Assembly (NCBI GenBank): GCA_020073445.1
Contig: JAIQFE010000009.1
Span: 102,745 to 166,744 of the forward strand
Direction: 5' to 3'
Length of the DNA: 64,000 nt
Source: Terriglobia bacterium
Lineage (GTDB): Bacteria > Acidobacteriota > Terriglobia > Bryobacterales > Bryobacteraceae
Positions 51,916-60,275 of this stretch are shown piece by piece (position 1 is the stretch's first letter; each line of letters begins with the position of its first letter). Made by a program: the position numbers and the translations under genes. Below the pieces are notes generated by a model. It was not told the DNA's origin. It did not search any database and was given only the letters and a program-made list of their open reading frames with translations.

Positions 51916-52599
51916 TTACTTCTTCTCCAAGCTCTCTGCCGTCTCCCGATCCTTGCGCGCGCCCGCGAGGTCACCCAAATCGCGTTCGGCTATCGCCCGA
52001 GCCAGATAGATATACGGCGCACCCGGATCGTACGTGACGGCCGAGTCGTAGTCGGCGATCGCACGCTTGGGCTGATCGAGCGTCTGATACGTCAGCCCGC
52101 GCTGATAATATGCGTCCGCCGTGGGGCGAAAGTGAATGGACCGCGTGAAATCCGCCAAAGCCTTTTGGGTGTTCCCCCGCGACTGCTCGGTCATCCCGTG
52201 CAAGGTGTAGGCCAGTTCCGAAGTCGGATTGATGGCGATGGCTTTTTCGAAATCCGCGAGCGCAGCTTCACTTTGGCCGGCGGCCTGCCGCGCCTTGCCG
52301 CGGCCGAGGTAGGCGTCGGCGTACTCCGGAAAGATATCGATGGCTTTGGTGAATTGTGCGATGGCGGCCGGGTAATCGCCGGGACCCAGGAGGCGCATGC
52401 CGTCCCGATAGTGGCTGGCGGCGCGGCTGGGAGCCGATTCAATGAAAGCGTAAACGGCCCACGTGCTCGCGCCGAGAGCCACGGCGATCGAGGTGACGCG
52501 AATCAGACGGCGCTGGGCGCGATTCAGGCGGCGGCGCGCCGGCAGGGGAGGCGGAGGCTTGACGGCCTTCCACACCCGCCGAAGAAACGATCGGGGCAT
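51916..52599 (-). CDS. Membrane-anchored TPR protein
   Basis: A protein of about 227 residues. The basic, Pro-rich cytoplasmic start is followed by one transmembrane helix (VTSIAVALGASTWAVYAFI) and four or five tetratricopeptide repeats (e.g. YPAAIAQFTKAIDIFPEYAD, AALADFEKAIAINPTSELAY, ALADFTRSIHFRPTADAYY). It is probably a scaffold for envelope protein interactions. The frame is open to 52791, but ATG 52597-52599 starts the coherent protein. The acyl-CoA ligase gene follows 6 bp downstream. Confidence 0.88.
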   Translation of the reverse strand: MPRSFLRRVWKAVKPPPPLPARRRLNRAQRRLIRVTSIAVALGASTWAVYAFIESAPSRAASHYRDGMRLLGPGDYPAAIAQFTKAIDIFPEYADAYLGRGKARQAAGQSEAALADFEKAIAINPTSELAYTLHGMTEQSRGNTQKALADFTRSIHFRPTADAYYQRGLTYQTLDQPKRAIADYDSAVTYDPGAPYIYLARAIAERDLGDLAGARKDRETAESLEKK

Positions 52600-52872
52600 T
52601 GTCGCAAGGATTATATCAACGCGAGCCCGGCAAAGCGCAGCGACAAAACGAACCCAACAACTTGCTGAAACCAAAGGATCGAGCATTTTTGAACCGAAAA
52701 CTCCTTCGAGTGTTCCGTTCGAGCAGGTGGCCGAACGGGTTTCAGTTCCATATTTAGAGTCGCGAGGGGAGATTGCGGGGCGGTGAAGCACGCAGGTGAT
52801 TGAAATGAGAGGGTAAGACGTTTGTTGGGGATTGGTAATTGCTGGCTTCGACGAGTCGCCGACTGCGCGTCG

Positions 52873-53589
52873 TTAAGGCCGAACGCAGGTGAATCCCAGG
52901 TCCAAATCCTTATGGCCGGACGCTGCTGCGCTCTCGGGATCAAACATTGCCATGTCGCCAGAGCTTCGCGCCAGATCAAAGTGTGCGGGGTTAGCCTGGG
53001 GCGTTCCAAAAACCTTGTCGACAACGAAACCCTCCCCGCACATGCCATAGAGGACGAAGCCACCGGTGAGAAGGTAGTTCGCGTATGCTTGCCATGGCCG
53101 CAACGCCTTGCCCGCATGCGAGACGTGGAAGAGGATTGGATGATCTCCAGGCCTATAGTTGACGTGCATTTCGACCCGATACTCGCGAATTGCCTTGTCG
53201 GGCTTGGCGCTGGGAGGGTCAGGGAGCGGCGACTTGTACGCGCACGCGCCCAGCGGCTCGACCTGTTGCACACTTTGGTAGACGCTGAGCGAGTAGTAAC
53301 CCGTTGGCGAGAAGCCAAGTGCGCCTTGCGATTTGATTCGACAGCCTCTAAGAATCTCGAGGGACTTCGAATTCCGCTCTCCCTGCAGTAGCTGGATTGA
53401 GGCTTCCCCGCATTCCGGTTGGTCCAGCTTCAGTTCGAACCAAGTTCGGATGCCATCGTGGAAGACGAGGTGGCCTTCCAACGTCCGGACCCTCGATTCG
53501 CTGCTGGCCGGGTCCGCTAACGGGCATTGTGCGAACAGGGGAGGTGTCACGCAAATGGCAAGAACAATAACCAGTAAAGAACCACCCAC
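52873..53589 (-). CDS. Secreted protein with an OB/DUF4431-like N-terminal half
   Basis: A 238-residue exported protein with a Sec signal (SLLVIVLAICVTPPLFA). The N-terminal half has a strand-rich pattern, RTLEGHLVFHDGIRTWFELK ... RGCRIKSQGALGFSPTGYYS, that resembles the DUF4431-type protein at 2569-3015; a shared fold is inference. The second half includes six or more Cys and His residues (EMHVNYRPGDHPILFHVSH; MCGEGFVVDKVFG), suggesting disulfides or metal binding. Its function is unknown. It stands alone: the 273 bp before it (52600-52872) and 162 bp after hold no gene that I can support. Confidence 0.7.
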   Translation of the reverse strand: MGGSLLVIVLAICVTPPLFAQCPLADPASSESRVRTLEGHLVFHDGIRTWFELKLDQPECGEASIQLLQGERNSKSLEILRGCRIKSQGALGFSPTGYYSLSVYQSVQQVEPLGACAYKSPLPDPPSAKPDKAIREYRVEMHVNYRPGDHPILFHVSHAGKALRPWQAYANYLLTGGFVLYGMCGEGFVVDKVFGTPQANPAHFDLARSSGDMAMFDPESAAASGHKDLDLGFTCVRP

Positions 53590-53751
53590 GGATTGTTTGT
53601 AGCACAGAAGACCATCCAGACAAACTGAACTGCGCCCTATGAGTCTGTGTGATCGCCATCTTGCACTCGTGTCTTAGTAGTACAGAAGCGGTGTTCTGGG
53701 ACACGTGTTCCCGTGAAGTCGGCTTCAGATCGCCTGGGCGTCTAACACCCT

Positions 53752-54414
53752 CTACCGAGAGGTGCTGCCGATCCCAGCCGCCATGATGGCCTGGGCGATT
53801 GCCGCATCCGAGGATTTGGCCGCCGGGTCTGAGAACAGCCGGTAAATCCTTAGCGCTAGCGCGGCCAGTTGGGCTGGCTGAGTCGGTAAGGTCCCTTGTG
53901 GGAACAGGTCGCTGTTTTTTTGCAGGAAGGCAGCCGCAGCCTTCACGGCCCGATGTTCGTCCCGGCTCTCTTCACTCTCGTACTGAAATGCCCACGCCCG
54001 GACGCGCTGCGCTATGTCAGGCTGCGCCTGCGGATCCACCGGAATACCTGTCGCGGCAAAAACCCGGCAATCATAACTGCGGCAGGTCCGCGGGCGATCT
54101 TCATAAATCGAACACTTGTTGTCAACCAGCATGGGGCAGTGACCCTGGTCGTTATAACCCATGACCACATGTCCTTTAGGCCTGCCCGGGGCCGGAAACA
54201 GAAGTGCGCGTGGAATTCGCTGGATGGTCCGCGTTTCTTCCGGCTGGATATGGATGAACATGGAAGAGCGGCAGCACGCGGTGCAGGTCCCGCAAGGCAC
54301 AGCTGCTCCGCCCTCTTCCGATCGCAACGAAGCCTCGGCGCCGCGAAGCCATTCCGAAAAATTCCCGGCAGGTACGCGGGAAGCACCGTGGATCGAGGTC
54401 GACACCCTGACCAT
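53752..54414 (-). CDS. YkgJ-family cysteine-cluster protein
   Basis: A protein of about 220 residues with the YkgJ (UPF0153) Cys pattern CGTCTACCR near residue 42 and CPMLVDNKCSIYEDRPRTCR followed by SYDCRVF, forming a probable Fe-S or zinc site. Members are often linked to iron-sulfur or 2OG-dependent modification, but no activity is established. The longer upstream frame overlaps the divergent gene's promoter, so I start it at ATG 54412-54414 (MVRVSTSIHG). It is divergent from the small secreted protein at 54449. Confidence 0.85.
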   Translation of the reverse strand: MVRVSTSIHGASRVPAGNFSEWLRGAEASLRSEEGGAAVPCGTCTACCRSSMFIHIQPEETRTIQRIPRALLFPAPGRPKGHVVMGYNDQGHCPMLVDNKCSIYEDRPRTCRSYDCRVFAATGIPVDPQAQPDIAQRVRAWAFQYESEESRDEHRAVKAAAAFLQKNSDLFPQGTLPTQPAQLAALALRIYRLFSDPAAKSSDAAIAQAIMAAGIGSTSR

Positions 54415-54448
54415 CTTATGCGATTCGAAGCGATTCGAACCCGGGCAA

Positions 54449-54853
54449 ATGATATACTTCGGGCTGAGAATACGCGTGGGCGCAACTGTAAAATGTGTGG
54501 TAGGTTCGCTCCTGACTCTCGGAGTCATCTGGGCGCAAGACGCTCCGCGGCCCCAGGTTCCGGCTCCCGCCCGGCCGCAAACTCAGGCTCAAAAAGATGC
54601 CCAGCGCCGGCTTGGATTGGTAGCGACCCGCGCCATTGCGAATTTTCATTCCGCGGATTCGATTGAAGCAAATCTGAATCGGCACGGGCATTCCTTGCAC
54701 CCCCAGATTGTCGCCCTGCGGTTGCGAATCGAGGCGGCACTCGACGAGGCTCAGAAGGCCATCGACCAGGGCGATCCCGCGGCCGCAAACGAGGAGCTCG
54801 ACATGGCGCAAGCCTTGCTGCAACGGTTTATCCAGCGGTTGGGGGGAGCCTGA
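54449..54853 (+). CDS. Small secreted protein sharing a helical domain with the adjacent kinase
   Basis: A protein of about 134 residues. It has an N-terminal signal-like helix (CVVGSLLTLGVIWAQ), a short Pro/Gln-rich linker (about 30-50), and a helical C-terminal domain (about 60-134: LRIEAALDEAQKAIDQGDPA then AANEELDMAQALLQRF). That domain aligns with the extreme C-terminus of the Ser/Thr kinase encoded 18 bp downstream (NRLDKAKAEIAAGDAEGAKD then DMAAAEAF). The start may be ATG 54449 or GTG 54476. A longer upstream frame is shadowed by the ykgJ gene. Its function is unknown; co-expression with the kinase is likely. Confidence 0.75.
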   Translation: MIYFGLRIRVGATVKCVVGSLLTLGVIWAQDAPRPQVPAPARPQTQAQKDAQRRLGLVATRAIANFHSADSIEANLNRHGHSLHPQIVALRLRIEAALDEAQKAIDQGDPAAANEELDMAQALLQRFIQRLGGA

Positions 54854-54871
54854 GCGGCTTGGGATCCGGTC

Positions 54872-57241
54872 ATGGCCGCTGAATCGGTTCAGTTCTGCGA
54901 AGAGTGCGGCGCGCAGAACGCCGCGGTGTCCAAATTCTGCGAAAAGTGCGGCGTACGCCTGCGCTCGGCGGCTGAATCGCCGGCTCCAGCGATAGGCGTC
55001 GAACCCGCCACGCGGATTCTCGAGTCTGCGGGACCGCCTACGCTGCCTCCCGTTGCATCTCCAGTGGCTCCCGCGCCGTCAGCAATTCCGGAAACCATCG
55101 CGTGGGTCTTTTCTGGACCACCCGCGTCGGTACCGCCTGCAGCGCCTCCACCACCTCCTCCGGTTCCTCATTCAACTCCTCATGCAGCGAGCGCCGCGCC
55201 GCCGTCTTTGGGGACTGCCGCGCCGACGATTTCGCTTCCGGCAACTCCATCCGGCTCTTCTTCGGCTTCTTCTGGGGCGCAGTTTATCGGACCTTACCGG
55301 TTGGTCCGTGAGCTGGGCCGGGGCGGCATGGGCGTGGTGTACCTGGCGATGCGGGACGATGGCACGTTCCGCAAGAACGTCGCGATCAAGCTGTTGTTGC
55401 GCGAAGCGGTGAGCGAAGAATTTATCCTGCGCTTCAAGCAGGAGCGGCAGGTGCTGGCGGCGCTGGATCATCCGAACATCGCGCGCATCTTGGACGGCGG
55501 CGATACATCGGACGGAATGCCCTACTACGTGATGGAGTACGTGGAGGGCTTGCCGCTCGATGAGTATTGCGACCAGAAGGGTCTCTCGGTCACCGGGCGG
55601 ATCCGCATCTTCCAGCAGGTTTGCGGGGCGGTAGAGTATCTCCACCAGAATTCGATCGTGCACCGCGACTTGAAGCCCAGCAACATCCTGGTATCCAATG
55701 ACGGCAGCGTCAAGCTGCTGGATTTCGGAATCGCCAAGCTGATGGGGGCGGCGGCGTTCGCGAATCCGAATCTGACCAGCGCGATGGGCAGTCCGATGAC
55801 GCCGACCTACGCGAGTCCGGAACAGATCTCCGGCGTCACGCTGCAGAAGACTTCCGACGTTTACTCGCTGGGCGCCATTCTCTATCGCATGCTGACCGGG
55901 CGGCTTCCTTATGAGGGAGTGGACGAGAAGCTGCAGAAGCTTTTCACGCGCCAGGCCCCGCCGGCGCCCAGCGGAAACATTCGCCAGGATCTGCGCGCGG
56001 GCGGCGACACTACGGCCGGGTTGCGCCGAGTGATGCTGGGGGAGATCGACAGCATTGTCCTGAAGTCGCTGGAGTTCGATCCTAAGAATCGCTATCAGTC
56101 GGCGGCCGAATTCAGGGACGACCTGCAGCGTTTCGTGGACGGCCAGCCGGTGCTGGCGCACCATACATCGGTGGCCAACCGATCCTTCAAGCTGCTGAAG
56201 CGGAAGCGGGCGATGGTCGCCGTGCTGGCCGCATTCATCGTGCTGGCGGGATTCGGCGTGTGGCAATGGCGCCGCATGGCAGTGGAGCAGTCCGGCGTCG
56301 CGGCCCGGGAAGCGCACCTCCGTTCTCTTCTGGATCAGGTGGAGGCGCATCTCGATCAGCCTTCCGCCACGCCGCAGCCGGCTAGTCCCGAGGTGCTTGC
56401 TCAGCGCACGCAGGACGTCCAGTTGGTGAAGACCGCGTTTGCCACGGATTTCCCCGCCGTGGTGGCCGCCAAACCCGGACCGAACGCGGCGCGCGATGCG
56501 TTGCTCGATCGCGGAGTTCGCTATCTGGATCGAGCGCACTCGACGCCGGTCAGGAGTTCCAATCTCGATACGGAAGTCGCCGAAGCTTATCAGCAGTTCG
56601 GGATCTTGCAGGAGAATACGGCGGATCCCAAGGCCGGCGGGCGTCAGGCGGCGGTCAAGACGTATCAGAAAGCGTCGGAAGTGCTGGTGGTTCTGGCGGC
56701 CGAGAATCCGGACGACGCGCGTGCGCGGGATCGCCTGGCGATGGTGAATCAGCGGATTGTCGCGCTGGGCGGGCAGGCTGTGAATGCTCCAGTGGAGGCC
56801 GCTCCGGTGGTGCCCGATGTGCCCGCGCCGGAGCCGGAAAAGACGCCGCTGCCCGTTACTGCTCCCAAAGCTCCGCCTCAGACTAAATCTGCTCCGCCGG
56901 TTGCCGTGACGCCGGCGCCGGTTCCCGCACCGGAACCAGTGAAACCCGCACCAGCACCTGCTGGGCTCTCGGCTGCGGTCCGTGCCGAGCTCAACGATCG
57001 CATGATAAACGCGACGTCCAAGGTGCTGGGCGCCGAGCAAGCGATCGAGCCGATCCGGCAAAACCTGGCTGGTCGCGGGCAAGTCCTCAATTCGGACACG
57101 CAAAATGCGATGGTCCAAATGCGCAACCGGCTTGACAAGGCGAAAGCCGAGATCGCCGCGGGCGATGCCGAGGGGGCTAAGGACGACATGGCCGCAGCGG
57201 AAGCCTTCGCCACAAGGGTTCTGCGAACCGCCGGGCGTTAA
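54872..57241 (+). CDS. Transmembrane Ser/Thr protein kinase with N-terminal zinc ribbon
   Basis: A 789-residue Hanks-type kinase. Its order is a zinc ribbon (C9, C12, C23, C26), a Pro/Ala-rich linker (about 35-130), the kinase domain (about 139-405), a transmembrane helix (about 447-466, AMVAVLAAFIVLAGFGVW), and an extracytoplasmic helical region with a Pro-rich linker and a C-terminal domain. Catalytic elements are intact: GRGGMGVVYLA, VAIKLL (Lys), HRDLKPSN, LLDFGIAK and TYASPEQI. The C-terminal domain resembles the small secreted protein upstream, suggesting a shared sensory or binding role outside the membrane. Confidence 0.93.
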   Translation: MAAESVQFCEECGAQNAAVSKFCEKCGVRLRSAAESPAPAIGVEPATRILESAGPPTLPPVASPVAPAPSAIPETIAWVFSGPPASVPPAAPPPPPPVPHSTPHAASAAPPSLGTAAPTISLPATPSGSSSASSGAQFIGPYRLVRELGRGGMGVVYLAMRDDGTFRKNVAIKLLLREAVSEEFILRFKQERQVLAALDHPNIARILDGGDTSDGMPYYVMEYVEGLPLDEYCDQKGLSVTGRIRIFQQVCGAVEYLHQNSIVHRDLKPSNILVSNDGSVKLLDFGIAKLMGAAAFANPNLTSAMGSPMTPTYASPEQISGVTLQKTSDVYSLGAILYRMLTGRLPYEGVDEKLQKLFTRQAPPAPSGNIRQDLRAGGDTTAGLRRVMLGEIDSIVLKSLEFDPKNRYQSAAEFRDDLQRFVDGQPVLAHHTSVANRSFKLLKRKRAMVAVLAAFIVLAGFGVWQWRRMAVEQSGVAAREAHLRSLLDQVEAHLDQPSATPQPASPEVLAQRTQDVQLVKTAFATDFPAVVAAKPGPNAARDALLDRGVRYLDRAHSTPVRSSNLDTEVAEAYQQFGILQENTADPKAGGRQAAVKTYQKASEVLVVLAAENPDDARARDRLAMVNQRIVALGGQAVNAPVEAAPVVPDVPAPEPEKTPLPVTAPKAPPQTKSAPPVAVTPAPVPAPEPVKPAPAPAGLSAAVRAELNDRMINATSKVLGAEQAIEPIRQNLAGRGQVLNSDTQNAMVQMRNRLDKAKAEIAAGDAEGAKDDMAAAEAFATRVLRTAGR

Positions 57242-57329
57242 AGCCGCGCTCAACTCGTTTCCAGCCTCTTGCCGAATCACGCGATAGAATAAGCGGAGTA
57301 TTCGGCTGTTCTTAGCAGAGGTGTTCAGG

Positions 57330-59450
57330 ATGAATCTGAAAAAGATGTTCGGACCGGGGTTGCTGACGATACTCGGATTTCACGGACAGATTTTCGCCCA
57401 GGCGCCGGCCACCACCGTGGCGGAGTTCACTGCCGGCCAATCCGCTGAAGGCAAGACGGCATATGACCGCGCTTGCTTCCAATGCCACGGCCGCTACCTC
57501 GACGACGGACAATTCGCGCCTCCGCTGCGAGGAGCCGCGTTCGGCCAGAAGTGGAACGGGCAACCGGTCGACCAACTCTTCACGTACATCAGTACGAAGA
57601 TGCCGCCGGACGCACCTGGCTCGCTGAACGCCCGTGCGTATGCCGCGATCACCGCCTACATTCTGCAATCGAACGGCCTGCCGCCCGGTGTTCGCGAACT
57701 GCCTTCGACGGCTGCCGCTCTTGCCGCGTTGCGAATTCCCGGCGCAGGCGATCGCCGTGGGGGAGCAGGCGGCGGCCTTACTCCCGGTGTTCCGCTTCCC
57801 AACTCGCCCGCGCCCAACACGCTGCTCGATCGCATCACGCCCGTCACCGACGCTCTGCTCGCCAAGCCGCCCGCTGGCGAATGGCTCACGTGGAGACGCA
57901 CCTACGATGCCCAGGGCTACAGTCCGCTGAAACAGATCGATCGGAATAACGTCAAGAATCTTCGCCTGGCATGGAGCTGGTCCCTTCCGCCGGGTCCGAA
58001 CACGGCCACGCCGCTGGTGCATGACGGGGTCATGTTCGTTCAGGGCTATGGCGATATTGTGGAGGCGCTCGATGCGGCGACCGGCGATCTACTGTGGCAT
58101 TTCCAGCGGCCTCTGCCCGAAGGCGCTCGCCCGGCGGTGAAGAAGGACATCGCCATCTACGGGAACAAGCTGTATGCCGCCACGTCCGACGTTCATCTGC
58201 TGGCGCTGGATGTGAAGACCGGAAAGCTCATCTGGGACAAGACGCTGGGAGATCCGAAAACCGGAATGCAGTTGACCGGCGGACCGCTTCTGGCGAAGGG
58301 GAAAGTCATGATTGGCACCGGCGGCCAGCAGCCGGGGGGCAACTTCATCATCGCTCTGGATGCCGAGACCGGAATCGAAGCGTGGCGGTTCCGGACCATT
58401 CCGCTGCCGAATGAGCCCGGCGGGAATTCCTGGAATGGCCTTCCGACGGACAAGCGAAGCGGGGCATCCTCATGGGTCGCGGGCAGCTACGATCCGGATC
58501 TGAACCTCGCCTATTTTGGAGTCGCGCAGACGTACGATACGGGACCGCTGCGCATCGCATCCAAGGAGCCCGGCATCACGAACGATGCGCTGTACACCGA
58601 TTCCACGCTGGCGATCAATCCGGACACCGGGAAACTGGTCTGGCATTTTCAGCACGTCCGCAACGATCAGTTCGATTACGACTGGGTCTTCGAGCGCACT
58701 CTAGTGAAGCTGCCAGTGAACGGGCAAACCAAGACGCTGTCGGTCACCGCGGGCAAGATCGCCATCTACGATGCCGTCGAAGCCGACACCGGGAAGTATG
58801 CGTTTTCGGTGGATCTGGGGTTGCAGAATGTCATCACGGCGATCGATCCGAAGACGGGCGCCAAGACCTTCAATCCAGCTTTGATCCCGGGCGACGGCGA
58901 GGCGAAGATCGTGTGCCCGCATGCGGGCGGCGCGCGGAGCTGGATTCCGTCGGCCTACAATCCCGAAACCAAAACACTGTACTCGCCGCTGGTCGAATCC
59001 TGCATGGATCTCACTCCTGTGCCGAAGGGCGAGCGCGGGTTCCTCACAACCGGGGTTCGTCCCAGCCTGCGGCCTCGCTTGGATAGCGACGGAAACTACG
59101 GGCGCGTGCAGGCGACGAATCTCGAAACCCGCAAGACTACCTGGATCGCTCGTCAACGCGCTCCCGAAACTTCCGGGATTCTGGCCACGGCGGGCGGCCT
59201 GATTTTCAGCGGCTCGATTGACCGCTGGTTCAGCGCACGCAACGACAGTACGGGTGCGGAACTCTGGCGGGCTCGCCTGAACGATGTTCCGGGATCGGCG
59301 CCGATCAGCTTCGCGGTGAATGGAAAGCAATACATCGCGCTGACGGTCGGTAACGGCAGCGCGCACGCAGTGACCTGGCCATCGCTCACTCCCGAAATTC
59401 AGAATCCGCCCGGCCGCGGCGGAACACTGTGGGTGTTCGAACTGCCCTGA
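57330..59450 (+). CDS. Secreted PQQ-dependent dehydrogenase with N-terminal cytochrome c domain
   Basis: A quinoprotein oxidising an alcohol or sugar in the periplasm and passing electrons to its own haem. It has a signal peptide (about 1-24), a cytochrome c domain with CFQCH (residues 49-53) and a Met-type end, then an eight-bladed PQQ propeller (RRTYDAQGYSPLKQIDRNNV, ALDAATGDLLWHFQRP, WHFQHVRNDQFDYDW, ILATAGGLIFSG). The start is ATG 57330 with AGAGG about 9 nt upstream; GTG 57321 is the longer alternative. Usual PQQ enzymes carry the haem C-terminally, so this is the reverse order. The substrate is unknown; no pqq biosynthesis genes are in the window. Confidence 0.9.
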   Translation: MNLKKMFGPGLLTILGFHGQIFAQAPATTVAEFTAGQSAEGKTAYDRACFQCHGRYLDDGQFAPPLRGAAFGQKWNGQPVDQLFTYISTKMPPDAPGSLNARAYAAITAYILQSNGLPPGVRELPSTAAALAALRIPGAGDRRGGAGGGLTPGVPLPNSPAPNTLLDRITPVTDALLAKPPAGEWLTWRRTYDAQGYSPLKQIDRNNVKNLRLAWSWSLPPGPNTATPLVHDGVMFVQGYGDIVEALDAATGDLLWHFQRPLPEGARPAVKKDIAIYGNKLYAATSDVHLLALDVKTGKLIWDKTLGDPKTGMQLTGGPLLAKGKVMIGTGGQQPGGNFIIALDAETGIEAWRFRTIPLPNEPGGNSWNGLPTDKRSGASSWVAGSYDPDLNLAYFGVAQTYDTGPLRIASKEPGITNDALYTDSTLAINPDTGKLVWHFQHVRNDQFDYDWVFERTLVKLPVNGQTKTLSVTAGKIAIYDAVEADTGKYAFSVDLGLQNVITAIDPKTGAKTFNPALIPGDGEAKIVCPHAGGARSWIPSAYNPETKTLYSPLVESCMDLTPVPKGERGFLTTGVRPSLRPRLDSDGNYGRVQATNLETRKTTWIARQRAPETSGILATAGGLIFSGSIDRWFSARNDSTGAELWRARLNDVPGSAPISFAVNGKQYIALTVGNGSAHAVTWPSLTPEIQNPPGRGGTLWVFELP

Positions 59451-59458
59451 GCGAGCGC

Positions 59459-60136
59459 CTATACGCTTCGCAGGGCCGCGCCCCAGCCGCTGAGAGTGCC
59501 CACGGACGGCCGGAAGTGGCCCGGATTTGCTTCTGCCCTGCGGAAAGTTCTCACTGGGGCGGCAGCGTGATCGGAAGTTGTCCGGCTGACCCGCTGGGCA
59601 TTGCGCCGCCGAGCATCGTAACTGGCGCGCTTTTGGGGATCGCTCAGGACCTGGTGCGCCTCGGAAAGCCGTAAGAACATTTCGTTATTCCCGGTCTCCA
59701 GGTTGTCGGGATGGTAGCGCAAGGCGAGCAATCGATAGGCGCGAGAAATGGCAGCCGAGTCGGCATCGGGGCTCAACTGCAACGTCGCGTAGCAGTCCGG
59801 GGTATCCGGCTTGGCCGGGTTCACCGGCGCCGGCGCGACCAGAAATTCCAAGCCCGCGCGGAAGGTGCCGTCGGTTTTTCCGGTGCACCAGCGCACCACC
59901 GCTTTCAGTTGGTCCGCGGTACGGCTCTGGCCCAAACTGCCGCCGACGACCACGATGGCGCCGGACTCGACCGAGGTCGTCAACTCCAGGCCAATTCCGC
60001 CGTCGATGACATCCACAAGGCCGCCGTACACGCGGCGGGGGTTGCCCAGGGCGTCCTTCATCTCGAGGCGAATCGAGGACCTGGCGGCTGGTTTTCTGTA
60101 TGCTCTCCTGCGGTGTGTTTTGGCCGTAGTCTGCAT
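59459..60136 (-). CDS. PilZ domain fused to a J-domain
   Basis: A protein of about 225 residues. The N-terminal half looks like a PilZ domain (RRRAYRKPAARSSIRLEM ... VDVIDGGIGLEL ... VVRWCTG), with the basic R-rich start expected at a c-di-GMP site, although the DxSxxG motif is degenerate (DVIDGG). The C-terminal half is a J-domain with the invariant HPD: CYATLQLSPDADSAAISRAY then LALRYHPDNLETG ... VLSDPQKRASYD. It could couple a second-messenger signal to a DnaK chaperone. The start is ATG 60134-60136; a longer start at 60154 is possible. Confidence 0.82.
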   Translation of the reverse strand: MQTTAKTHRRRAYRKPAARSSIRLEMKDALGNPRRVYGGLVDVIDGGIGLELTTSVESGAIVVVGGSLGQSRTADQLKAVVRWCTGKTDGTFRAGLEFLVAPAPVNPAKPDTPDCYATLQLSPDADSAAISRAYRLLALRYHPDNLETGNNEMFLRLSEAHQVLSDPQKRASYDARRRNAQRVSRTTSDHAAAPVRTFRRAEANPGHFRPSVGTLSGWGAALRSV

Positions 60137-60275
60137 TGGTCTTCCTGCGATCATTTATCGCATTCTGTGCAGCCCGGCCGAAATCGGCTAAGAGTACCGA
60201 TTGGAATTGTCCGGAAGTACTGGGAGAAGTACTAAGGTGAACGTTTCGTGGAAACCGCAGCGAAGCGGCGGCCGA

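Noticed and set aside
54421..54460. GATTCGAACCCGGGC resembling a tRNA T-arm
   Set aside because: No flanking stems, acceptor arm or anticodon arm on either strand; the GATTCGAA is a short direct repeat (GCGATTCGAAGCGATTCGAA).
55172..57280. Open frame of 702 codons on the minus strand opposite the Ser/Thr kinase gene
   Set aside because: It is antisense to a gene with complete kinase motifs. The composition (Arg/His-rich, no domains) is that of the complement of G+C-biased codons.
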